From NCBI RefSeq assembly GCF_965219595.1, contig NZ_OZ244781.1, forward strand, positions 3,100,001 through 3,164,000: a DNA stretch of 64,000 nt. The letters run 5' to 3'. The stretch is from Poriferisodalis sp022821985. GTDB lineage: Bacteria > Actinomycetota > Acidimicrobiia > Acidimicrobiales > Poriferisodalaceae. Below, piece after piece: positions 16,026 to 24,999 of the stretch. Made by a program: the position numbers and the translations under genes. Numbering within the stretch: the stretch's first letter is position 1; every line of letters starts with the position of its first letter. The notes beneath the pieces were generated by a model. That model searched no databases. It was not told the DNA's origin and saw nothing but the letters and a program-made list of their open reading frames with translations.

Positions 16026-18521
16026 TCAGCCCAGCGCGCCGGCTGCCGCGGCTTCTGCGATCTCGTCATCGCTGAGGCCCAGTTCGCCGCTGAGCACGTC
16101 GTAGGTGTGCTGCCCGATCATGGGCGCCGCAAACCTCGGTCCATGGTCGTACCCGGCGATCTTGTACTGGTGGCCCGAATAGGGCACTTTCCCCATCCGG
16201 GGATGCTCCAGCCACCGATGGAAGCCGCGGTGCGCATACTGCGGGTCGGCCAGCAGGTCGCTGCTGCGCTGCACCATGCCTGCTGCGATCCCGGCGTCGA
16301 GCAGTTGCCGTTCCAGCGTGGCGGCATCCTGATCGGCGGTCCACTGGGCGATCTCGTCGTCGATCGCATCGTGGGCCGCGAGGCGCCCTGCCACCGTGGA
16401 CAGCTCATGTGCGAGGGCCCACTGCGGAGCATCCATGAGCTTCACCAGTGCTGTCCATTGCTCATCGTCGGCGATGGTGATCGCGCACCACCGGTCCTCC
16501 CCCGCACACCGGTACACCCCCTGCGGGGCCATGTCGGGGTCGCGATTGCCCATGCGGGTGGCCACGGTGCCGCTTTCCCCGTAGTCCGCCAGCTCGGGAG
16601 CCAGGAACTGCAAGCCGCACTCGAGCTGCGCTGCTTCGATGACGCAGCCCTCGCCGGTTCGGCGACGGCGATCCAGCGCCGCCAGCAGTGTGGTGGTGAT
16701 GATCCGCGGGGAGATGGTGTCGGTGTAGGCGAGGTAGGGGCCGTCGGGCGGCAGATCGGGCCAACCCACGACCGGGTAGAAGCCCGCGATGGCGGCCGCG
16801 TGATAGCCGAATCCGCCGAGCGCCGACATCGGCCCGCCGCTGGCCAGCAGTGATGTGTGCACCACGATTGCCTTCGGGTTCAGCTCGGCGATCAGTTCGT
16901 CGCTGGCGATGGTGCGCGCAAAGGTGCCCGGTGTCCATGCTTCCACCACCACATCTGCCCACGCGATCATCCGGCGGGCGATGTCGACGCCAGCAGCCGT
17001 CTTGAGATCGATGTCGATGCTCAGCTTCGACGTGTTGAACGTGCCGAAGAAGTGGGCCATGTCGATATCGATGACGTCGTCTTTGAACGGCGGGTTCGCT
17101 CGCAGGCCGTCGAGCCGCGAGCTGGATTCGATCCGCACCACGGTCGCGCCGTGATCGGCGAGCGCCTTCGCCGTGATGGGCCCCACGCCGATCCAGCTGA
17201 AGTCCGCGACGCGCAGGCCAGCGAAAGGCAGATCGGCATCACCCACGCTCCACGCTGTCGGTTGAGCGGGCGCCGCGGCCAGCGAATCGCGATCGGCGCT
17301 GACCTCAGCGAGTTGCTCCCTGATCTCGGCGCCGTGCTCGTCGAGGCGTGGTGGCTGCCGCTTCGTGCCGACGCGGACACCGTCGATGGTCGCAGGACCG
17401 CCGGGAAGCTCGACTCCCGCCGCGTCGCCCTCTTGGATTGACCGCCAGAAGTCGCGCACGCGCAGATGCTCGAACTCGACAAGGTCGGCCACGGTGTGGA
17501 CTGGCGCAATCGTCTCCTTCAACACCATCGAACGCTGCAGGAGGACGCCGTTCGTGTGCCGCTCGCACAGCCCCACCATCGCCTGGTAGAGCTCGTCGAA
17601 CGTCCGGCTGATCGGTTCGCCGGCCGCGGCACGCAGGTCGTAGGTGTCCCACTCCTCGGCTCGCCAGCTCTCGTCTGCGAGGCCTTCTTCGATGTACCAG
17701 TCGAGCAGCCGACCCGTCGCCACGCCCCGGGCGACACCGATCGCCCAGCCGTCCTGGGTGCGGTAGCGCATCTCGAGCGGCACAGCCAGCTGCGCGACCG
17801 TGCCCGAGCGCTTGAAGTCGCGCCCGCAGATCGCGTGGGTCTCCATGGCATTGAGCAGCGTCCAGGTCATCGCCGCCTGGGCCGACACGCCGACGTGCTG
17901 TGCCGAACCGGTGACACGCATGCGGGCTTGGGCCATGAGCGCCGCCGCGGCGGATTCTGCACCCGCATGACGCCACGCCTGTGCGATCGAGGCCTTCACG
18001 GGCGCCCGTTCGAAGATCCCCTGCATGTTCGCCGGCCCGCCGAGGGCCGCCAGCGACAGCTCCGAGGCCGGGTCGCCGCTGCGAGGTCCGTCGAGTCCGA
18101 ACGGAGTGACCTGAACATGAACGATCCGCTCGTTCAGCGCTGCGAGGTCGTCGTGGCCGTACCCGGCGGCAGCCAGCGCCCCCGGCACACCCGACTCGTA
18201 GATGAAGTCGCCGTGGGTGACCAAGCCCTCGAACACTTGCCGGTCGTCGGGGTCGTCCAAGTCCAGCAAGATGGAGCGCTTGTTGGAGTTGTACGCGCAG
18301 AACTGCCAGCTGCGCAGGTCGCCCGTGGGTGTCTGCTGCGACCTCAGCGGCAGCGCCGCCCGGCCCGCAGTGCCGCCGGGCGGTTCGACCTTGATCACAT
18401 CGGCGCCGAGCTCGCCCAGCAACCACGGCCCGAATTCGCCGCGGTGATCGGTGAGATCCAGAACGGTCATGCCCGCAAGCGGCGTGGATGCCGTGTGCTG
18501 GGAGGCTTCGAGTGCCGTCAT
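16026..18521 (-). CDS. Tandem CaiB/BaiF CoA-transferase fusion (DddD-like architecture)
   Basis: 831-residue fusion of two class III CoA-transferase domains (about 15-420 and 430-831). Each half starts with the family strand (LAGMTVLDLTDHRGEFGPWL and FAGLRVADFSWIGVGPITAK) and contains GADVIKVEPPGG or an equivalent. The second half keeps the nucleophile in PYLAYTDTISPRI (D601). In the first half the corresponding position (about 183, in SIAQAWRHAGAES) is not Asp, so it is probably structural. DMSP CoA-transferase/lyase DddD has this same two-domain form and, as I recall, its catalytic residue is D602. Many actinobacterial fusions of this shape have other substrates. The ATG at 18521 follows AGGGA; a GTG is at 18539. 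Divergent from the flavoprotein gene at 18643. Confidence 0.82.
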   Translation of the reverse strand: MTALEASQHTASTPLAGMTVLDLTDHRGEFGPWLLGELGADVIKVEPPGGTAGRAALPLRSQQTPTGDLRSWQFCAYNSNKRSILLDLDDPDDRQVFEGLVTHGDFIYESGVPGALAAAGYGHDDLAALNERIVHVQVTPFGLDGPRSGDPASELSLAALGGPANMQGIFERAPVKASIAQAWRHAGAESAAAALMAQARMRVTGSAQHVGVSAQAAMTWTLLNAMETHAICGRDFKRSGTVAQLAVPLEMRYRTQDGWAIGVARGVATGRLLDWYIEEGLADESWRAEEWDTYDLRAAAGEPISRTFDELYQAMVGLCERHTNGVLLQRSMVLKETIAPVHTVADLVEFEHLRVRDFWRSIQEGDAAGVELPGGPATIDGVRVGTKRQPPRLDEHGAEIREQLAEVSADRDSLAAAPAQPTAWSVGDADLPFAGLRVADFSWIGVGPITAKALADHGATVVRIESSSRLDGLRANPPFKDDVIDIDMAHFFGTFNTSKLSIDIDLKTAAGVDIARRMIAWADVVVEAWTPGTFARTIASDELIAELNPKAIVVHTSLLASGGPMSALGGFGYHAAAIAGFYPVVGWPDLPPDGPYLAYTDTISPRIITTTLLAALDRRRRTGEGCVIEAAQLECGLQFLAPELADYGESGTVATRMGNRDPDMAPQGVYRCAGEDRWCAITIADDEQWTALVKLMDAPQWALAHELSTVAGRLAAHDAIDDEIAQWTADQDAATLERQLLDAGIAAGMVQRSSDLLADPQYAHRGFHRWLEHPRMGKVPYSGHQYKIAGYDHGPRFAAPMIGQHTYDVLSGELGLSDDEIAEAAAAGALG

Positions 18522-18642
18522 GTGGGTCCCTGAACTCACGCTCGTGATGTGTCTGGCGCTGCGCCGGAACGAGTCCTGCGCAGTGCGGGCCGGTACGACG
18601 ATACGCAGGCGCTCGCTGTTGCGCGGCGGTTAGCTTGCCCAG

Positions 18643-19809
18643 ATGGCCGACAGCCCGTCGCCGTGGCGGCACCCGCCTCCGTCCGAACTCACCGACGAGT
18701 TGCTGGCGCGGGTTCGTGCCAGCGGCCAGCAGAGCGACGCCGAGCGCAACCCCGACGCCGAGATCATCGCCGAGTTGGGGCAGCTCGGCCTCATGCGATT
18801 GCTGGTGCCCTCCGAGCTCGGAGGCGGTGGGCGCCGTCCCGCCGAGTTCATCGAGTTCAGCCGTCGAGTTGCCTACGAGCACCCGTCAACGGGCTGGGTG
18901 GCCATGACCTGCAATGAGGAAGCCGAGATCTTTGCCGCCTACCTCGAGCCCGACACGGTGACTGGGTTCTACGCGACCAACCCAGGCGCAGTCATCGCCG
19001 GTTCCGGGGTGCCCAAGGGAGTGGCACGGCCTGCAGACGGCGGCTGGGTCGTGGACGGCCGGTGGCCGTTCGTCAGCGGATGCACCGCCGCCGACTGGTG
19101 GATCCTGGCCAACATCGTCGACGGCACCCGGCCGAGGAACTTGTGCTTCGTGCTCATTCCGGCCGATGCGGCCTTGATCGACGACACCTGGCACACGGTG
19201 GGCCTGCGGGGCACCGGCAGCCACGACGTCGTGCTGAATGAGCACTTCGTGCCCGATGAGCGGGCCTCGGTCGTCGAGAATTACTCGCTGCCCAAGCCCA
19301 ACGAGCACCCCTACTACCGCCTGCCGTCGGGATTGCGATTCCCGTTCCCCAAGACCGGTGTGGCATCGGGCATCGCGGATCGGGCGATCGACGAGTTCGC
19401 AGCCCTGGCCACGGCCAAGACCCCGCTGTACAACCGCTCGGCGCTGGCCAATCGGCCCGACGCCCAGGCGGCCATGGCCCGCGCCGCCGCACTCGCCGGT
19501 GCCGGCCGGGCATTCGTTGCCGAGGTGCTGTCGGAGATCTGGGAGACCGCTTCTGCCTGCGGCAACGTGACGCCGGCGCAGCATGCCCGTGCGCGCCTCG
19601 CGTGCTCATGGAGCGTGCAGAACTGCATCGCTGCAGTGGAGACGCTGGTGACGGCCACTGGCAGCACCGCCAATTACACCTCGTCGCCGCTCGGCGGCTT
19701 GCTGAACGACGTGAGGGCCGTCGCCGGCCACTTCATGGTCGGCAGCTACCAGATGGACACCGCCGGCCGCGTACTCCTCGGCCTCGACTCAAACGATCCC
19801 AACTTCTAG
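18643..19809 (+). CDS. Acyl-CoA dehydrogenase-fold flavoprotein (HsaA/HpaB-like monooxygenase or dehydrogenase)
   Basis: 388-residue member of the acyl-CoA dehydrogenase superfamily. N-terminal LGLMRLLVPSELGGGGRRPA and AYEHPSTGWVAMTCNEEAE, middle-domain VDGRWPFVSGCTAADWWILA and VGLRGTGSHDVVLNEHFVPD, and the C-terminal NYTSSPLGGLLNDVRAVAGH are the pattern of group D flavin monooxygenases such as HsaA. No clear catalytic Glu of true acyl-CoA dehydrogenases is seen. No flavin reductase gene is adjacent. It is divergent from the fused CoA-transferase and precedes the carboxylase genes in the same direction. Confidence 0.8.
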   Translation: MADSPSPWRHPPPSELTDELLARVRASGQQSDAERNPDAEIIAELGQLGLMRLLVPSELGGGGRRPAEFIEFSRRVAYEHPSTGWVAMTCNEEAEIFAAYLEPDTVTGFYATNPGAVIAGSGVPKGVARPADGGWVVDGRWPFVSGCTAADWWILANIVDGTRPRNLCFVLIPADAALIDDTWHTVGLRGTGSHDVVLNEHFVPDERASVVENYSLPKPNEHPYYRLPSGLRFPFPKTGVASGIADRAIDEFAALATAKTPLYNRSALANRPDAQAAMARAAALAGAGRAFVAEVLSEIWETASACGNVTPAQHARARLACSWSVQNCIAAVETLVTATGSTANYTSSPLGGLLNDVRAVAGHFMVGSYQMDTAGRVLLGLDSNDPNF

Positions 19810-19814
19810 GAGAA

Positions 19815-19837
19815 GGGGACGCGCACCGGCGCGCCCC
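19815..19837 (+). terminator. GC-rich hairpin after the flavoprotein gene
   Basis: GGGG-a-CGCGC at 19815-19824 pairs with GCGCG-CCCC at 19829-19837 around a four-base loop with one bulged A. It begins six bases after the stop codon. There is no T-run, as is common in high-GC actinobacteria. It separates the flavoprotein gene from the carboxylase genes. Confidence 0.45.
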
Positions 19838-19887
19838 GTACGATCTTCGGCGACGGAAACGCCCCGGCTGAGGGACACCGCCCGCAG

Positions 19888-21510
19888 ATGAGACAGTTCG
19901 AGAGCCGTATCGATACTGGCAGCAGCGAGTTCGAGAAGAACGCGGCTGCCTATGCCGACTTGCTCGCGACGCTGCGGGATCGCCAGCAGTTCGCAATCTC
20001 GGGCGGTGCGGGCCGCGAGCGCTCCATCGAGCGCCATCACAGCCGCGGCAAGATCCTGCCGCGAGACCGCATCGATCTGGTGTGCGACGCCGACACGCCG
20101 TTCTTGGAGCTCTCCACGCTCGCGGGATGGGACATGTACGACAACAGCGCTCCCGGCGCCGGCATCGTCACCGGTATCGGCGTGGTCCATGGGGTGCCGT
20201 GGATGTTCATCGCCAACGACGCCACGGTGAAGGGCGGCTCGCTGCTGCCGATCAGCATCAAGAAGCACGTGAGAGCCCAGGACATTGCTGCCGAGAACGG
20301 CCTCGGCGTCGTCTACCTGGTGGACTCGGGCGGCGCGTTCCTGCCGCTGCAGGACGACATCTTCCCCGACAAGGACCATTTCGGCGGGAGCTTCTACCGC
20401 CAGGCTCGCCTGTCCGCCCAGGGTTTGCCGCAGATCTCGGTGGTCCTCGGCGGCTGCACTGCCGGCGGGGCGTATGTGCCGGCGCTGAGCGACGAAGTCA
20501 TCATGGTGTCGGGCATCGGGCGCATCTACCTCGGCGGCCCGCCGATCGTGAAGGCTGCCCTCGGCGAGATCATCGAGCCCGACGACCTGGGCGGGGCAGC
20601 GCTGCACACGCGCATCTCGGGTGTGTCCGACTACATGGCGCCCGATGAGCGGTCTGCCTACGGCAAGCTCCGGGAGCTGTGCGCAGCCGCCAACCAGCGA
20701 GCTGTCGATCATCGTGAGAACTGGCTGTCGTGGACCGAGCCGGGATCGCCGCATTTCGATCCGGACGAGATCTACGGCGTGATATCCGCCGACGACCGCA
20801 TCGGCTTCGACGCCCGCGAGATCGTCGCCCGGCTCGTCGACGGCTCCCGCTACGGCGAGTTCAAGCCCGAATGGGGCGAGCACATCACCTGCGGCTTCGC
20901 CCGTATCTGGGGCTTCCAAGTCGGCATCATCGCCAACAACGGGATCATCTTCTCCTCCGACGCATTGAAGGCCACGCACTTCATCGAGCTCTGCGAGCAG
21001 CGCCGGGTGCCGCTGCTGTTCCTGCAGAACACGACGGGCTACATGGTGGGCAGCGACTCTGAAGCGGCGGGCATCGCCAAGCACGGAGCGAAGATGGTCT
21101 CCGCAGTCGCCAACGCCACTGTGCCCCGCTACACGGTGCTCATCGGAGGCTCCTACGGCGCCGGCAACTACGGCATGTGCGGGCGGGGCTTCAACCCCCG
21201 ATTCCTGTTCGCCTGGCCGAACAGCCGCATCGCCACGATGTCGGCCGAGACTGCCCAGACCGTGCTGGTGGACATCCGGCTGGCCGGTATGCGCGGCACC
21301 GAGACCACCGACGAGGAGATCGCCGCCATGCGAGCCGAGGTGGCCGACCAGTACGAGCGTCAGAGCGACCCGTACTACGCCACTGCCCGCCTGTGGGACG
21401 ACGGGCTCATCGACCCCGCCGATACCCGCGACACGCTCGGTCTGTGCCTCGCGCTGGCGGCACGCCAGGATGCCCCGGCTCCCGGCAGCGGCATCGTCTA
21501 CCGGATGTAG
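19888..21510 (+). CDS. Acyl-CoA carboxylase carboxyltransferase (beta) subunit, methylcrotonyl-CoA type
   Basis: 540-residue biotin-dependent carboxyltransferase that moves CO2 from carboxybiotin to an acyl-CoA. Signatures are RHHSRGKILPRDRIDLVCD, VVLGGCTAGGAYVPALSDE (acyl-CoA oxyanion region), and NNGIIFSSDALKATHFIELC with LLFLQNTTGYMVGSDSEA in the C-terminal half. The last is characteristic of methylcrotonyl- and geranyl-CoA carboxylases rather than propionyl-CoA carboxylase. The biotin carboxylase/BCCP subunit follows 30 bases downstream, completing the enzyme. Leucine or isoprenoid acyl-CoA degradation is the usual role. Confidence 0.9.
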   Translation: MRQFESRIDTGSSEFEKNAAAYADLLATLRDRQQFAISGGAGRERSIERHHSRGKILPRDRIDLVCDADTPFLELSTLAGWDMYDNSAPGAGIVTGIGVVHGVPWMFIANDATVKGGSLLPISIKKHVRAQDIAAENGLGVVYLVDSGGAFLPLQDDIFPDKDHFGGSFYRQARLSAQGLPQISVVLGGCTAGGAYVPALSDEVIMVSGIGRIYLGGPPIVKAALGEIIEPDDLGGAALHTRISGVSDYMAPDERSAYGKLRELCAAANQRAVDHRENWLSWTEPGSPHFDPDEIYGVISADDRIGFDAREIVARLVDGSRYGEFKPEWGEHITCGFARIWGFQVGIIANNGIIFSSDALKATHFIELCEQRRVPLLFLQNTTGYMVGSDSEAAGIAKHGAKMVSAVANATVPRYTVLIGGSYGAGNYGMCGRGFNPRFLFAWPNSRIATMSAETAQTVLVDIRLAGMRGTETTDEEIAAMRAEVADQYERQSDPYYATARLWDDGLIDPADTRDTLGLCLALAARQDAPAPGSGIVYRM

Positions 21511-21540
21511 CCCAGCTGCATCGGCACGAGGATCCATGAC

Positions 21541-23457
21541 GTGAAGCTGCTGGTAGCCAACCGCGCAGAGATCGCGAGCCGGGTATTCGCCACCGCCCGT
21601 CGGCTGGGTTGGCGCACGGTGGCCGTATGGGCCGAGCCGGACCGGGAGGCTCCGTTCGTCGCAGAGGCAGATGAGAGCTGTTGCATCGGCCCCGCTGCAC
21701 TGGACCGCTCGTACCTCAATGCCGATGCGATCTTGGCGGCCGCGCACGAGACCGGCGCAGATGCCGTGCATCCCGGCTATGGCTTTCTCTCCGAGAACAC
21801 AGCCTTCGCCCAAGCGGTGATCGAGGCGGGCCTGGTCTGGATCGGACCGCATCCGGAGGCCATCGCTCAGATGGGAGCCAAGATCGAAGCACGTGCCCTG
21901 GCCGAAGCAGCCGGGGTGCCGACGATTCCGGGCGCGAGCGGCGGCGACCTGGCGGCTGCTGCGGATCAGATCGGATTCCCGGTGCTGGTCAAGGCTTCGG
22001 CCGGCGGCGGCGGCAAGGGCATCCGGATCGTGCATTCGGCTGGCGACTTCGACGCTGCGCTGGGTGAGGCACGCACCGAGGCGCTGCGCTCCTTCGGCGA
22101 CGATCGCGTCATCGTCGAGCGCTACATCTCCCGGCCCCGGCACGTCGAGGTGCAGGTGGTCGGCGACCGGCACGGCAGCGTCATCCATCTCGGCACGCGC
22201 GACTGCTCGTCGCAGCGCCGCTACCAGAAGCTGATCGAGGAAGCCCCGGCGCCGAACCTGCCTGCCGCCATTCGCGACGGCCTGCACGAGGCCGCCGTGG
22301 CGCTGGCCCGGCACATCGGTTACGACAACGCGGGCACGGTGGAGTTCATCGTCGATGCCGCCAGCGGCGAGTTCTTCTTCTTGGAGATGAACACCCGCCT
22401 GCAGGTGGAGCATCCCGTCACGGAGGCGATCACGGGACTCGATCTCGTGGAGCTGCAACTGCGGGCGGCCACCGGCCAGCCTCTGGGCCTGAGCCAAGCA
22501 GATGTGGCGTTCACCGGACACAGCATCGAGGCCCGCATCAACGCCGAGGATCCGTACGACGGCTTCAGCCCGCGGGCGGGTCCGGTTCGCCACCTGTCGG
22601 TGCCTGACGGCGTGCGCTGGGATGCATCAGTCGCCGAGGGTTCCGAGGTCACTCCCTACTACGACCCGCTCATCGCCAAGCTGATCGTCACGCGCCCCGA
22701 CCGGGCATCGGCGCTGGATGCCCTGCGCGATGCGCTCGATGAGCTCGTCGTGGGGCCGGTTCCTGCCAATGCCGGTTTCCTGCGATGGCTGACCGACATG
22801 CCCGCGCTGCGAAGCGGTGAGATGACCACCAACGTCATCGACGCACTCGGGCCCGCAGAGATGGGCGAGCCTCCGTCGAGCGACGACGCTGCACCGGCAG
22901 CAGCGGCGGCATGGATGGCACGGCTGAGGAGCCGGCGGACCGCGGAGACTGCCAGCCCGTGGTCGGCGCTGGGATCCTTCCGCCTCACCGAGCACCGAGC
23001 CGAGGCAGCAGTGCTGCTGCGTGACAGCGCAGGCGAGCTGCACGAAGTGGCCGCTGGGGCGCTGAACGGCGCCGGCACCGAAGCTCTCGCCACGGCCAGC
23101 AGCGCCGACGCCAGTTCGGTGGCGGTCAACATCGCCGGGCACACCGTCACCTTCGAAGTGCCCGACCGGTCCGACGCGTGGGCACCCACCGCGACCGACG
23201 ACACGGGCTCCGTCGACGCAGTCGCGGCACCGTTCCCCGCCGTGGTCGTCGAGGTGCCCGTCGTCATCGGCGATGTGGTGGCCGCCGGCGACGTGGTCGT
23301 GGTGGTGGAAGCCATGAAGATGCTCCACTCGCTGGCGGCGCACGGGGCCGGCACAGTCGCAGAGGTCCGCTGCAGCACCGGCGATGCCGTCGAAGCCAAC
23401 CAACTCCTCGTCACCTTCGAGCAGCACGAGCGCGAGCTGCCGGCGGATCCGAGCTGA
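21541..23457 (+). CDS. Acyl-CoA carboxylase alpha subunit (biotin carboxylase plus biotin carrier)
   Basis: 638-residue subunit that carboxylates biotin with ATP and bicarbonate. Order: biotin carboxylase N-domain (KLLVANRAEIASRVFATARR), ATP-grasp with VKASAGGGGKGIRIV and the EMNTRLQVEHPVTE active site, a linker region, and a C-terminal biotinyl domain with VEAMKM (biotinylated K593). The conserved SSQRRYQKLIEEAPAP is present. The GTG at 21541 follows GAGGATCC and begins the first strand of the fold. It forms one enzyme with the upstream beta subunit. Confidence 0.93.
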   Translation: MKLLVANRAEIASRVFATARRLGWRTVAVWAEPDREAPFVAEADESCCIGPAALDRSYLNADAILAAAHETGADAVHPGYGFLSENTAFAQAVIEAGLVWIGPHPEAIAQMGAKIEARALAEAAGVPTIPGASGGDLAAAADQIGFPVLVKASAGGGGKGIRIVHSAGDFDAALGEARTEALRSFGDDRVIVERYISRPRHVEVQVVGDRHGSVIHLGTRDCSSQRRYQKLIEEAPAPNLPAAIRDGLHEAAVALARHIGYDNAGTVEFIVDAASGEFFFLEMNTRLQVEHPVTEAITGLDLVELQLRAATGQPLGLSQADVAFTGHSIEARINAEDPYDGFSPRAGPVRHLSVPDGVRWDASVAEGSEVTPYYDPLIAKLIVTRPDRASALDALRDALDELVVGPVPANAGFLRWLTDMPALRSGEMTTNVIDALGPAEMGEPPSSDDAAPAAAAAWMARLRSRRTAETASPWSALGSFRLTEHRAEAAVLLRDSAGELHEVAAGALNGAGTEALATASSADASSVAVNIAGHTVTFEVPDRSDAWAPTATDDTGSVDAVAAPFPAVVVEVPVVIGDVVAAGDVVVVVEAMKMLHSLAAHGAGTVAEVRCSTGDAVEANQLLVTFEQHERELPADPS

Positions 23458-23497
23458 CAGCCCGCCACAGAGGACGTGACTCGACAGGTTCAACCAG

Positions 23498-24820
23498 CTA
23501 GACGAGCCCGAGCGGGAGCGTCGTCAGTACCTCATTGCCGGTCTCGGTGATCAGCACCTGTTCTTCCAGCTTCACGCCCTCGCCGCCGGACCGAGCGCCG
23601 ATGAAGGCCTCTACGCACATCACCATGCCCGGTTCGAGCACGCCGTCGTAGCCGACGGCATCCCACTTGTGCCGGTGGTAGATGGCCGGGTACTCGTCGC
23701 ACAGCCCGACCCCGTGGGAGATGACCGTGTAGCCGCGGTAGCTGTCGGGGTCGGGATACCACGCCTTCTCGGTGATCTCGCGCAGGGTCGCCCCGGGCTG
23801 ATGCAGTTCGGTGTTGCGATGGATCTGCTCGACGGCGAGCGACCAGCAGTCCTGTTGTGCCGACGTTGGGGCGCCGCCCCCGCAGCGCCATGTGCGCGAC
23901 ATATCGACGCACATTCCATACGCACCCACCAAGTCCGTGTCGAAACCCATCAGCTCCCCAGCCTGCACCCGACGGCTGCTGGCCTCGTGGTACCAGGGAT
24001 TCGTGCGCGGCCCAGACGACAGCAGCCTGGTCTCGACCCACTCCCCGTAGCGCCGCAGGCTCCCCGCCCACAGCTCCGCCCACAGATCGAGTTCGCTCAC
24101 CCCCGGCTCGAATATGTCGTACATCTCGCCAATGGCAGATTCGCATGCGTGGATGGCGCAGCGCATGGCGGCGAGGTCGTCGGGACCCTTCACCGCACGT
24201 GCCAATTCCATAATCGGACCCGCGCTCACCAGCTCGATGCCGCGGGATTCCAGAGCGCGAGACCCCGTGAGATCCAGCTGGTCCACCGCCAGCCGTCGTG
24301 TTCCTCGGGCCACTTCAGCCAGCAGATCCGCTGTCTCCGACGCCCAGCGCCCGGCAATCTCCTCTGCCCTCGGTCCCGCCTTGAAGTAGATGTACGACGT
24401 CCCGGGCCGGATCTCGTCGACTGCTTCTGAGTGCGCATCCAAGAACTCCCCATCGGAAAACTCGAACACGACCACAGGGCCCTCTGTCGCGACGAATGCA
24501 TACCGGACGGCGTTGTGCATGGTCCACAGCGACATGTTCGTGGTGTCGGTGGCGTAGCGGATGTTCAGCGGGTCATACAGCAGTGCCGCATCGCAGTCTG
24601 CGCCGCGCAACTGCTCGCGGACTCGTTCCAGCCGGTACCGGCGCAGCGCCGAGCGGTCCGGAAGCTGCAGCCCCGCAGCCACCCACTCGGCCTCCAGATC
24701 GGCACCCGGGCCCAGCGCGTGCATGTTGAGGTCGGTGTGGTCCAGAAACCACTCCGGGGGTTCGGCCCGGCCGACGCCGATCTTGGGTTTGTGACGGCGT
24801 CCGAACCCCTGCAGTGCCAT
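23498..24820 (-). CDS. dddP: DddP-like M24-fold protein, candidate DMSP lyase
   Basis: 440-residue protein of the M24 (creatinase/aminopeptidase P) fold. DddP cleaves dimethylsulfoniopropionate to DMS and acrylate. Long stretches match what I recall of marine DddP: AEWVAAGLQLP, LLYDPLNIRYATDTTNMSLW, AMRCAIHACE, WVETRLLSSGPRTNPW and MGFDTDLVGAYGMCVDMSRT. The metal and catalytic set is intact: D294, D296, D306, H369, E404, E419, with D375 in HGVGLCDE and Y364. The numbers are within two of the residues reported for Roseobacter-group DddP (D295, D297, D307, H371, E406, E421, D377). The ATG at 24820 begins the homologous region; upstream in-frame sequence is non-protein-like. Related M24 enzymes with other activity exist, so activity is inferred. 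Confidence 0.78.
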   Translation of the reverse strand: MALQGFGRRHKPKIGVGRAEPPEWFLDHTDLNMHALGPGADLEAEWVAAGLQLPDRSALRRYRLERVREQLRGADCDAALLYDPLNIRYATDTTNMSLWTMHNAVRYAFVATEGPVVVFEFSDGEFLDAHSEAVDEIRPGTSYIYFKAGPRAEEIAGRWASETADLLAEVARGTRRLAVDQLDLTGSRALESRGIELVSAGPIMELARAVKGPDDLAAMRCAIHACESAIGEMYDIFEPGVSELDLWAELWAGSLRRYGEWVETRLLSSGPRTNPWYHEASSRRVQAGELMGFDTDLVGAYGMCVDMSRTWRCGGGAPTSAQQDCWSLAVEQIHRNTELHQPGATLREITEKAWYPDPDSYRGYTVISHGVGLCDEYPAIYHRHKWDAVGYDGVLEPGMVMCVEAFIGARSGGEGVKLEEQVLITETGNEVLTTLPLGLV

Positions 24821-24900
24821 GACCGCTCGCCCCTCCCAAGGTCTGCACAGCCCCGCTGTGAGGCCGAGACACTGATGCGCGGCGAGCCTACGACAACGGG

Positions 24901-24990
24901 CACTCGCCAACCTTCTCGCTGACGAACCAGTTGTTCCCCGCTCTTGTTCGCTGCGCTCACGGGCCGCTCGGGCCACGGCTTCGCCTCTAG
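24901..24990 (+). repeat. Dispersed intergenic repeat, copy C
   Basis: The core CCCGCTCTTGTTCGCTGCGC TCACGGGCCGCTCGGGCC and CACGGCTTCGCC occupies about 24937-24986. The left flank shares AACCTTCTCG with copy A. It lies between the divergent dddP-like and MOSC genes, ending ten bases before the MOSC start, so it covers the likely promoter and leader of that gene. Confidence 0.75.
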
Positions 24991-24999
24991 GGTCTGGGA

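Noticed and set aside
19789..22593. A 934-codon open frame on the minus strand
   Set aside because: It lies antisense to the two carboxylase genes, whose products have clear domains; the minus-strand translation is low-complexity and has no motif. High GC produces such mirror frames.
19888..23457. Propionyl-CoA carboxylase that would complete an acrylate/propionate pathway from DMSP
   Set aside because: The beta subunit has the FLQNTTGYMVG-type motif of methylcrotonyl/geranyl-CoA carboxylases, so it is not evidence for propionyl-CoA use.
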